Assembly: GCA_003155705.1 (NCBI GenBank)
Contig: PMEC01000224.1
Location: 272 to 6,229 of the forward strand
DNA from: Bacteroidales bacterium
GTDB taxonomy: Bacteria; Bacteroidota; Bacteroidia; Bacteroidales; VadinHA17
Length of the DNA stretch: 5,958 bases
Direction of reading: 5' to 3'
Each line of letters opens with the position of its first letter. The first letter of the stretch is position 1. Shown piece after piece: positions 1 to 5,398 of the stretch. The notes beneath the pieces were generated by a model. It did no database searches and had not been told where the DNA came from. It saw only the letters and a list, made by a program, of their open reading frames with translations. Position numbers and translations under genes: made by a program.

Positions 1-107
1 GAAAATTAGGAACATCAAAAATGTCGGGCGGTATATTTAATGAAGCTTTCTGGGGTGTGTTGAGAATGAAGTTAAAAAGCCTGTCTGTAAACTACAAACA
101 GAATTAG
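1..107 (+). CDS. Polyprenol-phosphate mannosyltransferase-like glycosyltransferase, C-terminal fragment
   Basis: This is the 3' end of a gene that enters from the left. The frame beginning at base 3 stays open for 34 codons and stops at TAG (105-107). The fragment contains GTSKMSGGIFNEAFWGV, which resembles the (G)xSKM...EA conserved end of the catalytic domain in family 2 glycosyltransferases of the dolichol/polyprenol-monophosphate mannose synthase type. These enzymes transfer mannose from GDP-mannose to a membrane polyprenyl phosphate. The protein ends soon after this motif with a short basic tail, so it probably lacks the extra C-terminal membrane segments seen in some relatives. From memory, a gene of this family often lies just upstream of pyrC in Bacteroidota. 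Only the tail is visible, so the substrate cannot be judged, and another SKM-containing family 2 transferase is possible. Confidence 0.72.
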   Translation, partial: KLGTSKMSGGIFNEAFWGVLRMKLKSLSVNYKQN

Positions 108-132
108 TACAGCATTATATATATAGGTATAA

Positions 133-159
133 GGGTACAAAGGTGCAACTGTGCAACGG
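133..159. repeat. Short degenerate GTGCAAC repeats in the intergenic gap
   Basis: The gap between the glycosyltransferase and pyrC (108-189) holds an alternating TA tract at about 116-125. It is followed by three imperfect 8-9 bp units: GGGTACAAA (133-141), GGTGCAACT (142-150) and GTGCAACGG (151-159). GTGCAAC is exact at 143-149 and 151-157. I see no TAnnTTTG promoter element and no Shine-Dalgarno sequence in this gap, so pyrC may be transcribed from upstream. Confidence 0.45.
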
Positions 160-181
160 TTGAATGGGTAAATAGCAAATC

Positions 182-193
182 TCATCCGGATGA
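182..193. other. 12-bp palindrome over the pyrC start codon
   Basis: TCATCCGGATGA is a perfect palindrome that includes the pyrC ATG at 190-192. It could be a small operator or an RNA hairpin affecting initiation, but palindromes of this length are expected about once or twice by chance in a window of this size. The sequence is directly seen; the role is not shown. Confidence 0.25.
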
Positions 194-1536
194 ATTCAAT
201 CTACATAAAAAATGCAAGCATTGTAAATGAAGGAAGAACTTTCAAAGGTGATGTCCTGATCAAAGAAGAGCTTATTTCTGATATCGGGTCAATAGACAAG
301 TCAGTAGTTCCTGATGGTGCAAGGGTTATAAATGCTGATGGGCTGTTGTTATTACCCGGAATTATTGATGATCAGGTCCATTTCAGAGAACCTGGTCTCA
401 CTCACAAGGGAGATATCCTGAGCGAATCAAGGGCCGCTGTTTCAGGAGGCGTTACATCATTTATGGATATGCCTAATACTGTTCCACAGACAATATCCCT
501 TGATATTCTTAATGAAAAATATAAAACCGGGTCAGAAAATTCTCTTATAAATTACTCTTTTTATATTGGCGGAACAAACACAAATCTGAAGGAATTGTTA
601 AATACTGATCCGGAATCGGTATGCGGTATAAAATTATTCCTGGGTTCTTCAACCGGTAATATGCTGGTTAATGATGAGAATACTCTGAAAGAGATTTTCT
701 CACGATCAGGTTTATTGATTGCATGTCATTGTGAAGATGAACCAACCATCAAAACAAATACAGAATATTACAGACAGAAATATGGTGAAGATATCCCCAT
801 GAAATTTCATCCTCTTATACGTAACCGGGAAGCGTGCTTTATTACTTCATCTTATGCCGTAAGACTGGCCCGTGAATTCAATACAAGACTCCATATTCTT
901 CATCTTTCCACGGCTGATGAAATGAAACTATTTGACAATGAGTTGGATCTGGATGAAAAAAGGATCACAGGGGAAGTCTGTGTACATCATCTTTGGTTTG
1001 AAGAAGCTGATTACGAGAGACTTGGAACATTAATCAAGTGGAATCCATCTATAAAAACCAAATATGACAGAGATGCACTGATCAAAGGAGTAAACAACAA
1101 TCTTATTGATATTATTGCAACCGATCATGCCCCTCACACAATTGAGGAAAAATCAAATACTTACTTCAAATCCCCTTCAGGTGGCCCGCTTATTCAGCAT
1201 TCATTGGTCGTTATGATGGAGATGTGCCGACAAGGATTGTTTTCTATCGAAAGAATTGTTGAAAAAATGTGCCACAACCCTGCAATCCTATTCAGGATCA
1301 AGGACAGAGGATTTATCCGGGAAGGATACAAAGCAGATATCTGCCTTGTTAATCCAAACAGATCATGGACCGTCAGCAAAGACAATCTTCTTTATAAATG
1401 TGGCTGGTCTCCTTTTGAAGGTACTACTTTCAGCAGCAAGGTGATAAAGACGATTGTCAACGGGACACTGGTTTATGATGATGGTATTATTAATGAAAAC
1501 TTTCGAGGGCAGAGACTAATGTTTTACAGAAAATAA
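190..1536 (+). CDS. pyrC: Dihydroorotase
   Basis: Dihydroorotase closes N-carbamoyl-L-aspartate to L-dihydroorotate, the third step of de novo pyrimidine synthesis in the cytoplasm. The protein has 448 residues, normal for the long amidohydrolase-type form in Bacteroidota. It begins with the usual beta-sandwich segment (about 1-55), then PGIIDDQVHFREPGLTHKGD (56-75), GGVTSFMDMPNT (86-97), GIKLFLGSSTGNMLV (146-160), HCED (180-183), LHILHLS (234-240) and ATDHAPH (310-316). Likely metal or active-site residues are H64, K148 (candidate carboxylated lysine), H180, H238 (or H235) and D312. The first His of the common HxH motif is Gln62 (codon CAG at 373-375). I recall DDQVHF in other Bacteroidota homologues, so this is probably a lineage variant rather than damage. 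A non-pyrimidine amidohydrolase such as an allantoinase or hydantoinase is a less likely alternative. ATG 190 gives the expected N-terminus. The downstream lipoprotein gene starts 7 bp after the stop. Confidence 0.93.
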   Translation: MNSIYIKNASIVNEGRTFKGDVLIKEELISDIGSIDKSVVPDGARVINADGLLLLPGIIDDQVHFREPGLTHKGDILSESRAAVSGGVTSFMDMPNTVPQTISLDILNEKYKTGSENSLINYSFYIGGTNTNLKELLNTDPESVCGIKLFLGSSTGNMLVNDENTLKEIFSRSGLLIACHCEDEPTIKTNTEYYRQKYGEDIPMKFHPLIRNREACFITSSYAVRLAREFNTRLHILHLSTADEMKLFDNELDLDEKRITGEVCVHHLWFEEADYERLGTLIKWNPSIKTKYDRDALIKGVNNNLIDIIATDHAPHTIEEKSNTYFKSPSGGPLIQHSLVVMMEMCRQGLFSIERIVEKMCHNPAILFRIKDRGFIREGYKADICLVNPNRSWTVSKDNLLYKCGWSPFEGTTFSSKVIKTIVNGTLVYDDGIINENFRGQRLMFYRK

Positions 1537-1543
1537 AAAGAGT

Positions 1544-2080
1544 ATGAAAAAATCAGTTTTTAACCTGATCATTATATCGGGGATGTTGATTTTTATTGTT
1601 TCATGCAACAGCACTACCAGGAAGGAGCCTGTCAAGTCAGTTACAAGTACCTCTGAAATAAAAACTTCCGATGGAATAGGTGCTGACCTTATTGTAATTG
1701 CTAAAGATATTATTACAGAAGTTATTGTTAAACCCGATTCCCTTGGCGATCCATGGGAAGTGGAAAAAGTAAAGAACTATGATGGCAAACAAATGCTCAC
1801 CTATCTGTTTGAAAACATCTATAACAAGAAATTATCAGTTTACGATATTTTTACGGGGAAACCGTTAGATCCTTCAGCTGTGAAGAAAATAGAAAATGAA
1901 TTTGGCTCAGACCTGTCTAAAGTAGGAAAACTACAGTTCCTGGAAGACTGGTATTTTAATCCTGCAACGGACAAGATAATCAAGAAGATAAAGTCTGTTT
2001 CATTCGCATACGAATTCAAAAGGGAAAGCGGACTTCCTGTGGGATACAAGGCTATTTTCAAATTAAATACAGATCAGTAA
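1544..2080 (+). CDS. Putative lipoprotein of unknown function, faintly GldN-like
   Basis: This gene encodes a 178-residue protein. It has a lipoprotein signal: K2-K3, a hydrophobic stretch (residues 5-19) and a lipobox IVSC with the lipidated Cys at 21. A Ser/Thr-rich linker follows to about residue 45. It is therefore expected to be exported and anchored in a membrane facing the periplasm or the outside. The mature part is a compact mixed alpha/beta domain with QMLTYLFENIYNKKLSVYD (83-101) and LQFLEDWYFNP (130-140). The EDW(Y/F)F element, and the order of a helix, a 'YD..TGKPL' strand and then EDW, remind me weakly of GldN/PorN, a component of the type IX secretion and gliding machinery. GldN is usually longer and is encoded beside gldK, gldL and gldM, which are absent here. 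I do not assign a function. The 7-bp gap from pyrC indicates co-transcription. It converges with the aspartate kinase gene across 18 bp. Confidence 0.8.
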   Translation: MKKSVFNLIIISGMLIFIVSCNSTTRKEPVKSVTSTSEIKTSDGIGADLIVIAKDIITEVIVKPDSLGDPWEVEKVKNYDGKQMLTYLFENIYNKKLSVYDIFTGKPLDPSAVKKIENEFGSDLSKVGKLQFLEDWYFNPATDKIIKKIKSVSFAYEFKRESGLPVGYKAIFKLNTDQ

Positions 2081-2098
2081 GCCGTAACAGTGATTTGA

Positions 2099-3367
2099 TC
2101 AGACAGGTTTATCTTGCTTTTTCACAACAAACCTGACTATTCTTCTGGTTCTCTGTTCAAGCAGTATCTCCCGGTCAAGTGTTATGCTATTGATTGCCTC
2201 TTTCGTATAATGCCTAATTGAAAGCATCTCAGCTTCATCATTATATATTGTCTTGAACTCCTGAGCGAGATCCTTAATCAGTGAGTCAACTTTTAACCTG
2301 TCATCATCCACACAAACATCTATACTGACAGCACTGGCCTGAACCAGGTTAACTTTTATTCCATTTATGATAAATGAATGGAACACCCGGCTAAGATTAT
2401 CGCCCATCGCGAAGGAAAAATCTTTTGGCAGTATTGAAATAAGTACCTGGTCTTCTTTTCTTATAAAAATAGGCACAATTTTTTCAGGTTTCGCATCAGC
2501 TTTTACTATTGTCCCTCTCTCCTGAGGATTGATGAACGATTTTACATATAAAGGTATATTCTTGTTATGAAGAGGTTTAATTGTCTTAGGATGAATTACT
2601 TTGGCGCCTGAGAATGTCATTTCAACAGCCTCCTTGTAAGAGATTTCAGAGAGTCTGATAGCATCAGTCCGCCATTTCGGATCAGCATTAAGAATTCCCG
2701 GAACATCTTTCCAGATAACAACACACTCGGCATCAAGCAAATTGGCTATGACGGCAGCTGTGTAGTCCGATCCTTCCCTGCCAAGAGTTGTCGATTGCCC
2801 CGCAATAGTCCCTCCAATAAAACCCTGTGTTAAAAAGATTTGGTTCTTGCTGAAATCTATTGCTTTCTTAATACGCACCGAGCTCTCGCCCCAATGAATG
2901 TTTGCATCTCTGAACCTGTCGTCTGTAATAAGTAATTCCCTTGCATCAATCCACTTTGCATTCAATCCTGTTGATCTCAGGAATGCTTCTACAATTAACG
3001 TCGACCATATCTCACCATGAGAGACAACCTGATCATACTCAAAATCATACTTTCCCTTTGATGCACTCATTAAATAATCTTTCAGATGCATAAATGAGAT
3101 ATCGATCTTTGCTTTGACTTCTGAGTTATTGCCAAAAAGTTCATTAATAATTAATAAGTGTAATTTATACACTTCATCCAGAAGAACCTCATGATGTCCA
3201 TCTCCGGCGAACCAGGCATTGAGAACTTTTTCCAGAGCGTTTGTCGTTTTCCCGAATGCTGATACCACAACCACCAGGGATGAATTCTCCTCCTGTACAA
3301 TCTTTCCAAGATTTTTTATCCCGGTCGCATCTTTTACCGACGCACCTCCAAATTTGTAAACCTTCAT
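2099..3367 (-). CDS. lysC: Aspartate kinase, monofunctional
   Basis: Aspartate kinase phosphorylates L-aspartate with ATP to give aspartyl phosphate, the entry to lysine/diaminopimelate, threonine and methionine synthesis. The protein has 422 residues. The kinase fold occupies about 1-285, with KFGGAS (5-10, usual form KFGGTS), VVSHGE (114-119), TTLGREGSDYTAA (193-205), WKDVPGILNADPK (219-231) and SGAKVIHPKTIKP (253-265). One regulatory ACT domain is recognisable at about 308-370 (LISILPKDFSFAMGDNLSRV). The tail, with IRHYTKEA (384-391) and LLEQRTRR (402-409), resembles the shortened second ACT region of Bacteroidota aspartokinases. There is no homoserine dehydrogenase fusion. Feedback inhibition through the ACT region is expected from the family, but the effector cannot be read from the sequence. 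The symbol lysC denotes the type only. It converges with the lipoprotein gene and diverges from fbp. No clear terminator is seen in the 18-bp convergent gap. Confidence 0.93.
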   Translation of the reverse strand: MKVYKFGGASVKDATGIKNLGKIVQEENSSLVVVVSAFGKTTNALEKVLNAWFAGDGHHEVLLDEVYKLHLLIINELFGNNSEVKAKIDISFMHLKDYLMSASKGKYDFEYDQVVSHGEIWSTLIVEAFLRSTGLNAKWIDARELLITDDRFRDANIHWGESSVRIKKAIDFSKNQIFLTQGFIGGTIAGQSTTLGREGSDYTAAVIANLLDAECVVIWKDVPGILNADPKWRTDAIRLSEISYKEAVEMTFSGAKVIHPKTIKPLHNKNIPLYVKSFINPQERGTIVKADAKPEKIVPIFIRKEDQVLISILPKDFSFAMGDNLSRVFHSFIINGIKVNLVQASAVSIDVCVDDDRLKVDSLIKDLAQEFKTIYNDEAEMLSIRHYTKEAINSITLDREILLEQRTRRIVRFVVKKQDKPV

Positions 3368-3460
3368 GAATTCAAATTTGGTTAAAATTATAATTTACAT
3401 TTCATCCGGCAATTTCAATCAGGAGAATTTTATAAGATCTACAGGTTTTTCAACCATTAA

Positions 3461-3468
3461 TAAATTTG
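3461..3468 (+). promoter_or_regulatory. Possible Bacteroidota -7 promoter element for fbp
   Basis: TAAATTTG is an exact match to the Bacteroidota -7 consensus TAnnTTTG and lies 37 bp before the fbp ATG. That would give a leader of about 30 nt. I do not see a convincing TTTG at the -33 position, so the call rests on the -7 match and its location. The site sits in the 138-bp divergent region shared with lysC (3368-3505); no equally clear match was found for lysC. Confidence 0.35.
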
Positions 3469-3470
3469 TA

Positions 3471-3482
3471 AGTAAATTTACT
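3471..3482. promoter_or_regulatory. 12-bp palindrome just upstream of fbp, possible operator
   Basis: AGTAAATTTACT is a perfect palindrome beginning two bases after the proposed -7 element. Its AAATTTA half also pairs with TAAATTT at 3461-3467, forming a second inverted repeat (7-bp arms, 6-bp spacer) over 3461-3480. The position near the likely transcription start would suit a repressor site. AT-rich palindromes of this size occur by chance, so the confidence is low. Confidence 0.28.
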
Positions 3483-3505
3483 GACAATTAAACTATATAT
3501 TATAA

Positions 3506-4513
3506 ATGAAAAACTATAACATTACAACTCTCAATGATTTTATAACGCTGAAGCAGAAGGATTTCCCATATGCAAAGGGAGAGCTCTCAAGTCTGCTCAC
3601 ACATATTGGGACAGCTGCTAAAATGGTAAATAAGAAAATCAATAAAGCAGGGCTGGTGGATATTATCGGAAATTCAGGATCTGTAAATATTCAGGGTGAA
3701 AGTCAGCAAAAGCTTGATGTTTATGCAGATGAGGTCTTCATTAATGCACTGCTTACCAGCGGTCAGTGTTGTGGTGTTGCAACTGAGGAAAATCAGAGCG
3801 AGATAGTCTTCACTGAGCCTTTTGCTCAAAAAGGAAAATATATTGTATGCACCGATCCCCTGGACGGATCTTCCAATATTGATTATAATGTTTCAGTAGG
3901 ATCAATTTTTTCTATTTACAGACGTATAACACCGCGCGGTGAAAAGGTCAGGAATGAGGATTTTCTTCAGGAAGGATCCAAACAGGTTGCGGCCGGTTAT
4001 ATAATTTACGGATCCTCAACAATGCTTGTATATACTACAGGTAATGGCGTGAATGGCTTTACCCTCGATCCTTCTATTGGTGAATTTTGTCTTTCTCATC
4101 CTGAAATAAAGACTCCGGAAGATGGAAGGATATATTCAGTGAATGAAGGTAATTGGGTTCACTTTCCTCCCGGGATAAAAAAATATGTTAAGTATTGCCA
4201 GGAGAAAGATGCTGGTACATTGAGACCTTATACATCAAGATATATCGGTTCCCTGGTTTCCGATTTTCATCGGAATCTTCTTAAAGGGGGTATTTTTCTT
4301 TATCCCGAAAACGAGACGGCTCCAAAAGGAAAACTAAGGATAGTATATGAGTGTAACCCTATTGCTTTCATCTCAGAACAGTCAGGCGGCGCTGCTTCAA
4401 ACGGATGCGAGAGAATTCTAAGTATAACTCCTTCATCCTTACATCAGAGATCGCCTTTTTATGCAGGGTCAAAAAATATGGTGAAGAAAATTGAAGAATT
4501 TCTGAGTCTATGA
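3506..4513 (+). CDS. fbp: Fructose-1,6-bisphosphatase, class I
   Basis: This enzyme hydrolyses fructose 1,6-bisphosphate to fructose 6-phosphate and phosphate, the committed step of gluconeogenesis, in the cytoplasm. The 335-residue length is typical of class I enzymes. The metal-binding signature [10 protein letters not shown] is at 117-126, preceded by EE at 94-95. Expected metal ligands are E95, D117, D120 and E282 (in YEC). Other family blocks are [12 protein letters not shown] (24-35, the N-terminal region that binds AMP in class I enzymes), [12 protein letters not shown] (61-72), [15 protein letters not shown] (242-256, substrate-binding region) and [10 protein letters not shown] (291-300). 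ATG 3506 places the AMP-site segment at the usual distance from the N-terminus, although no Shine-Dalgarno sequence precedes it. The gene is monocistronic by layout: lysC is divergent upstream and a tandem repeat array starts five bases after its TGA stop, where no ordinary terminator hairpin with a T-run is visible. Confidence 0.97.
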   Translation: MKNYNITTLNDFITLKQKDFPYAKGELSSLLTHIGTAAKMVNKKINKAGLVDIIGNSGSVNIQGESQQKLDVYADEVFINALLTSGQCCGVATEENQSEIVFTEPFAQKGKYIVCTDPLDGSSNIDYNVSVGSIFSIYRRITPRGEKVRNEDFLQEGSKQVAAGYIIYGSSTMLVYTTGNGVNGFTLDPSIGEFCLSHPEIKTPEDGRIYSVNEGNWVHFPPGIKKYVKYCQEKDAGTLRPYTSRYIGSLVSDFHRNLLKGGIFLYPENETAPKGKLRIVYECNPIAFISEQSGGAASNGCERILSITPSSLHQRSPFYAGSKNMVKKIEEFLSL

Positions 4514-4518
4514 CTTTT

Positions 4519-4669
4519 TACACCTATAACTTAAAATATAGACTTTTGTTTTGCATTTTTTACCCCTAAATCCCGAATGACAAGTGTTACTTTGCGTTTT
4601 TTACCCCTAAATCCCCCAAGGCGACTGCTACCTTTCGATTTTTACCCCTAAATCCCCCAAGGGGGACTT
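4519..4669. repeat. Degenerate tandem array, 41-bp period, left end of the DUF559 unit
   Basis: Three clear copies of TACCCCTAAATCCC begin at 4561, 4602 and 4643, exactly 41 bp apart. A decayed fourth copy (TACACCTATAAC) begins at 4519. Between boxes each unit keeps a CTTTNC/G...TTTTT segment, for example TTTGCATTTTT before the 4561 box, TTTGCGTTTTT before 4602 and TTTCGATTTTT before 4643. Copy 3 is the fullest and continues as CCCAAGGGGGACTT to 4669, where the homology ends. An inverted copy of this end lies at 5228-5271. The array starts immediately after fbp and may be all that follows its transcript. It is not CRISPR-like: units are imperfect and abut, with no distinct spacers. Confidence 0.8.
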
Positions 4670-5064
4670 GTAAGCAGTTGATTAACAGTGTTTTTTATCA
4701 CAATCACAACTTTTTCAATATTTGCTTCAATCTCAGAATTTTTAAATCTAATTACTTTGATATTATATCTTTCCATTTCAGCAGTTCTGCCTATATCATA
4801 TTCTTCTTGTTGATTATGAACTTCTCAATCAATCTCAACCACTAACCTTACTTCATGGCAGTAAAAATCAGCGATAAAGATATCAATGGGATGTTGCCTG
4901 CGAAATCTAAGCCCGCAAATCTGTTTTCTCTTGAGTTTCTCCCAAAGTAACTTTTCATAATCTGTCATGTTTTCTCGGAGCCTCCTGGCGTTTTCCAATA
5001 TTCCAGGAGTTGCTTTGAAATACATTATTTTATCTAATTCATTCATTTTAAAATCGTTGAGCAT
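4648..5064 (-). pseudogene. DUF559 (Vsr-like fold) small endonuclease-like protein, interrupted by one TGA
   Basis: Reading from ATG 5064, the frame encodes 79 residues, then TGA (4825-4827), then 58 more sense codons to TAG (4648-4650). Residues 20-79 match DUF559: ENARRLRENMTDYEKLLWEKLK, FRRQHPID (54-61), IADFYCHE (64-71) and VVEID (75-79). The TGA stands where the family has Gly in EIDG. The continuation EVHNQQ...YDIGRTAEMERYNIKVIRF is also typical, so a single G-to-T change (GGA to TGA) explains the break, with no frameshift. D66 and E77 are candidate PD-(D/E)XK residues. The final residues, SPPWGI, come from the flanking repeat. The start is uncertain: ATG 5064 directly follows an in-frame TAA and has a Shine-Dalgarno-like site, but ATG 5046 (residue 7) is possible. 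The family is related to the Vsr repair and restriction endonuclease fold; its cellular role is not well established. Readthrough or sequencing error cannot be excluded. Confidence 0.82.
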
Positions 5065-5073
5065 TTATTTGAT

Positions 5074-5082
5074 TCTCCTCCC
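5074..5082 (-). promoter_or_regulatory. Shine-Dalgarno-like site before the DUF559 gene
   Basis: On the minus strand GGGAGGAGA lies about 9 bases before ATG 5064. This is a strong purine-rich ribosome-binding site, unlike the weak leaders of pyrC, fbp and mfd here. It supports 5064 as the start and hints at a different origin for the gene. The rest of the stretch between the gene and the right repeat (5083-5227) is AT-rich, and I see no other feature in it. Confidence 0.45.
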
Positions 5083-5227
5083 TGGAATAGTCAGAGTGGT
5101 AAAGCAAACGCGGATAAATTCTTCATGTCTATTTCCAAAACCAGAATATTTGTTATCCCTTTGCACAGTTCAGATCTTTCTGTATCTGTTTGTGTTTTAA
5201 AATTACAAAATATTATTTAAAAAAATT

Positions 5228-5271
5228 AAGTCCCCCCCTGGGGGGATTTAGGGGGTTGACATTCAAAGTAA
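5228..5271. repeat. Right inverted copy of the ACCCCTAAATCCCCC box
   Basis: Read on the minus strand, this arm contains TTACTTTG, then a variable 9-bp stretch, then CCCCTAAATCCCCCC, a G-run and ACTT. That is the same order and spacing as the left unit at 4587-4620, with the ACTT end of copy 3 (4666-4669). The C7/G6 runs at 5232-5245 can form a tight hairpin and would be prone to length change. Read on the minus strand the hairpin is followed by a T-run (TTTTTTT at about 5219-5225), which looks terminator-like but would act upstream of the DUF559 gene. Confidence 0.75.
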
Positions 5272-5290
5272 TATAGGGTTTATTTTTAGC

Positions 5291-5307
5291 GATTTATGGG
5301 ATAAATC
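5291..5307. repeat. Inverted repeat GATTTAT-GGG-ATAAATC upstream of mfd
   Basis: Perfect 7-bp arms are separated by 3 bases. It is AT-rich, so an RNA hairpin would be weak. It is the first of three inverted repeats between the DUF559 unit and mfd and may be a protein-binding site. No function can be assigned from sequence alone. Confidence 0.4.
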
Positions 5308-5311
5308 TTAG

Positions 5312-5334
5312 CCAAAATGGGGATTCCCTTTTGG
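5312..5334. repeat. Hairpin-forming inverted repeat upstream of mfd
   Basis: CCAAAA (5312-5317) pairs with TTTTGG (5329-5334). GGG (5319-5321) pairs with CCC (5326-5328) around a GATT loop, with T5318 bulged. This gives a 9-bp stem. No T-run follows on either strand at the expected distance, so an ordinary intrinsic terminator is not well supported. It lies 64 bp before the mfd start. Confidence 0.45.
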
Positions 5335-5354
5335 TAAAAATGGAGGGTAAAGGG

Positions 5355-5368
5355 AATTTCCGGAAATT
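5355..5368. promoter_or_regulatory. 14-bp palindrome AATTTCCGGAAATT, possible mfd operator
   Basis: This perfect 14-bp palindrome ends 5 bp before the proposed -7 element of mfd, between the expected -33 and -7 positions. That would suit a repressor that blocks RNA polymerase. Only its symmetry and position support the call. It is the longest perfect palindrome I found in the window. Confidence 0.3.
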
Positions 5369-5373
5369 GATAT

Positions 5374-5381
5374 TATTTTTG
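5374..5381 (+). promoter_or_regulatory. Possible Bacteroidota -7 promoter element for mfd
   Basis: TATTTTTG matches the TAnnTTTG consensus exactly and ends 17 bp before the mfd ATG, implying a very short leader. A -33 TTTG is not evident. The stretch from 5272 to 5398 contains no gene, only this element and the three inverted repeats listed separately. Confidence 0.38.
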
Positions 5382-5398
5382 CCGCTGGGAATCTGCAA

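Larger units (their letters stand above)
4519..5271. mobile_element. Possible small element: DUF559 gene between inverted ACCCCTAAATCCCCC repeats
   Basis: The interval between two housekeeping genes (fbp and mfd) holds only a DUF559 gene and its surrounding repeats. The left box (4644-4669) and the right box (5228-5256, reverse orientation) share ACCCCTAAATCCCCC...GGGACTT. The similarity extends outward to TTACTTTG, seen at 4587-4594 and inverted at 5264-5271. The gene's reading frame ends within the left box, so the gene and the repeats appear to have been acquired together. I see no transposase, no integrase and no clear target-site duplication. Mobility is an inference from layout. A repeat-rich hotspot that happened to capture the gene is the alternative. 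Confidence 0.4.

Noticed and set aside
1194..1444. Open frames on both strands within the pyrC 3' end
   Set aside because: They lie wholly inside the well-supported dihydroorotase gene and show no family motifs.
1840..2061. Minus-strand open frame inside the lipoprotein gene
   Set aside because: It is antisense to a gene with a clear lipoprotein signal and operon placement, and its product has no recognisable features.
2072..2100. Bidirectional terminator between the lipoprotein and aspartate kinase genes
   Set aside because: Only a 5-bp GATCA/TGATC pairing with a long loop is visible, without a T-run on either side, so it cannot be supported.
4654..4665. Intrinsic terminator for fbp formed by CCCCCAAGGGGG
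   Set aside because: The loop would be too tight for the full stem, no T-run follows on the plus strand, and it lies about 140 bp past the stop. It is better explained as part of the repeat box.
4519..4669. CRISPR array
   Set aside because: The 41-bp units are imperfect along their whole length. There is no constant repeat alternating with unique spacers, and no cas gene is in the window.
4825..4827. General reassignment of TGA to a sense codon (as glycine)
   Set aside because: fbp and the aspartate kinase gene both end at TGA exactly where their families end, so TGA is a stop in this genome. The DUF559 TGA is better explained as a mutation.
4967..5200. Plus-strand open frame of 77 codons
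   Set aside because: It overlaps the start of the DUF559 gene on the other strand. The product is a run of hydrophobic residues with no recognisable family, as expected for the reverse complement of coding and AT-rich DNA.
4519..5271. Classical insertion sequence
   Set aside because: No transposase frame exists on either strand and no clear target-site duplication was found. Only inverted arms and a nuclease-fold gene are present.
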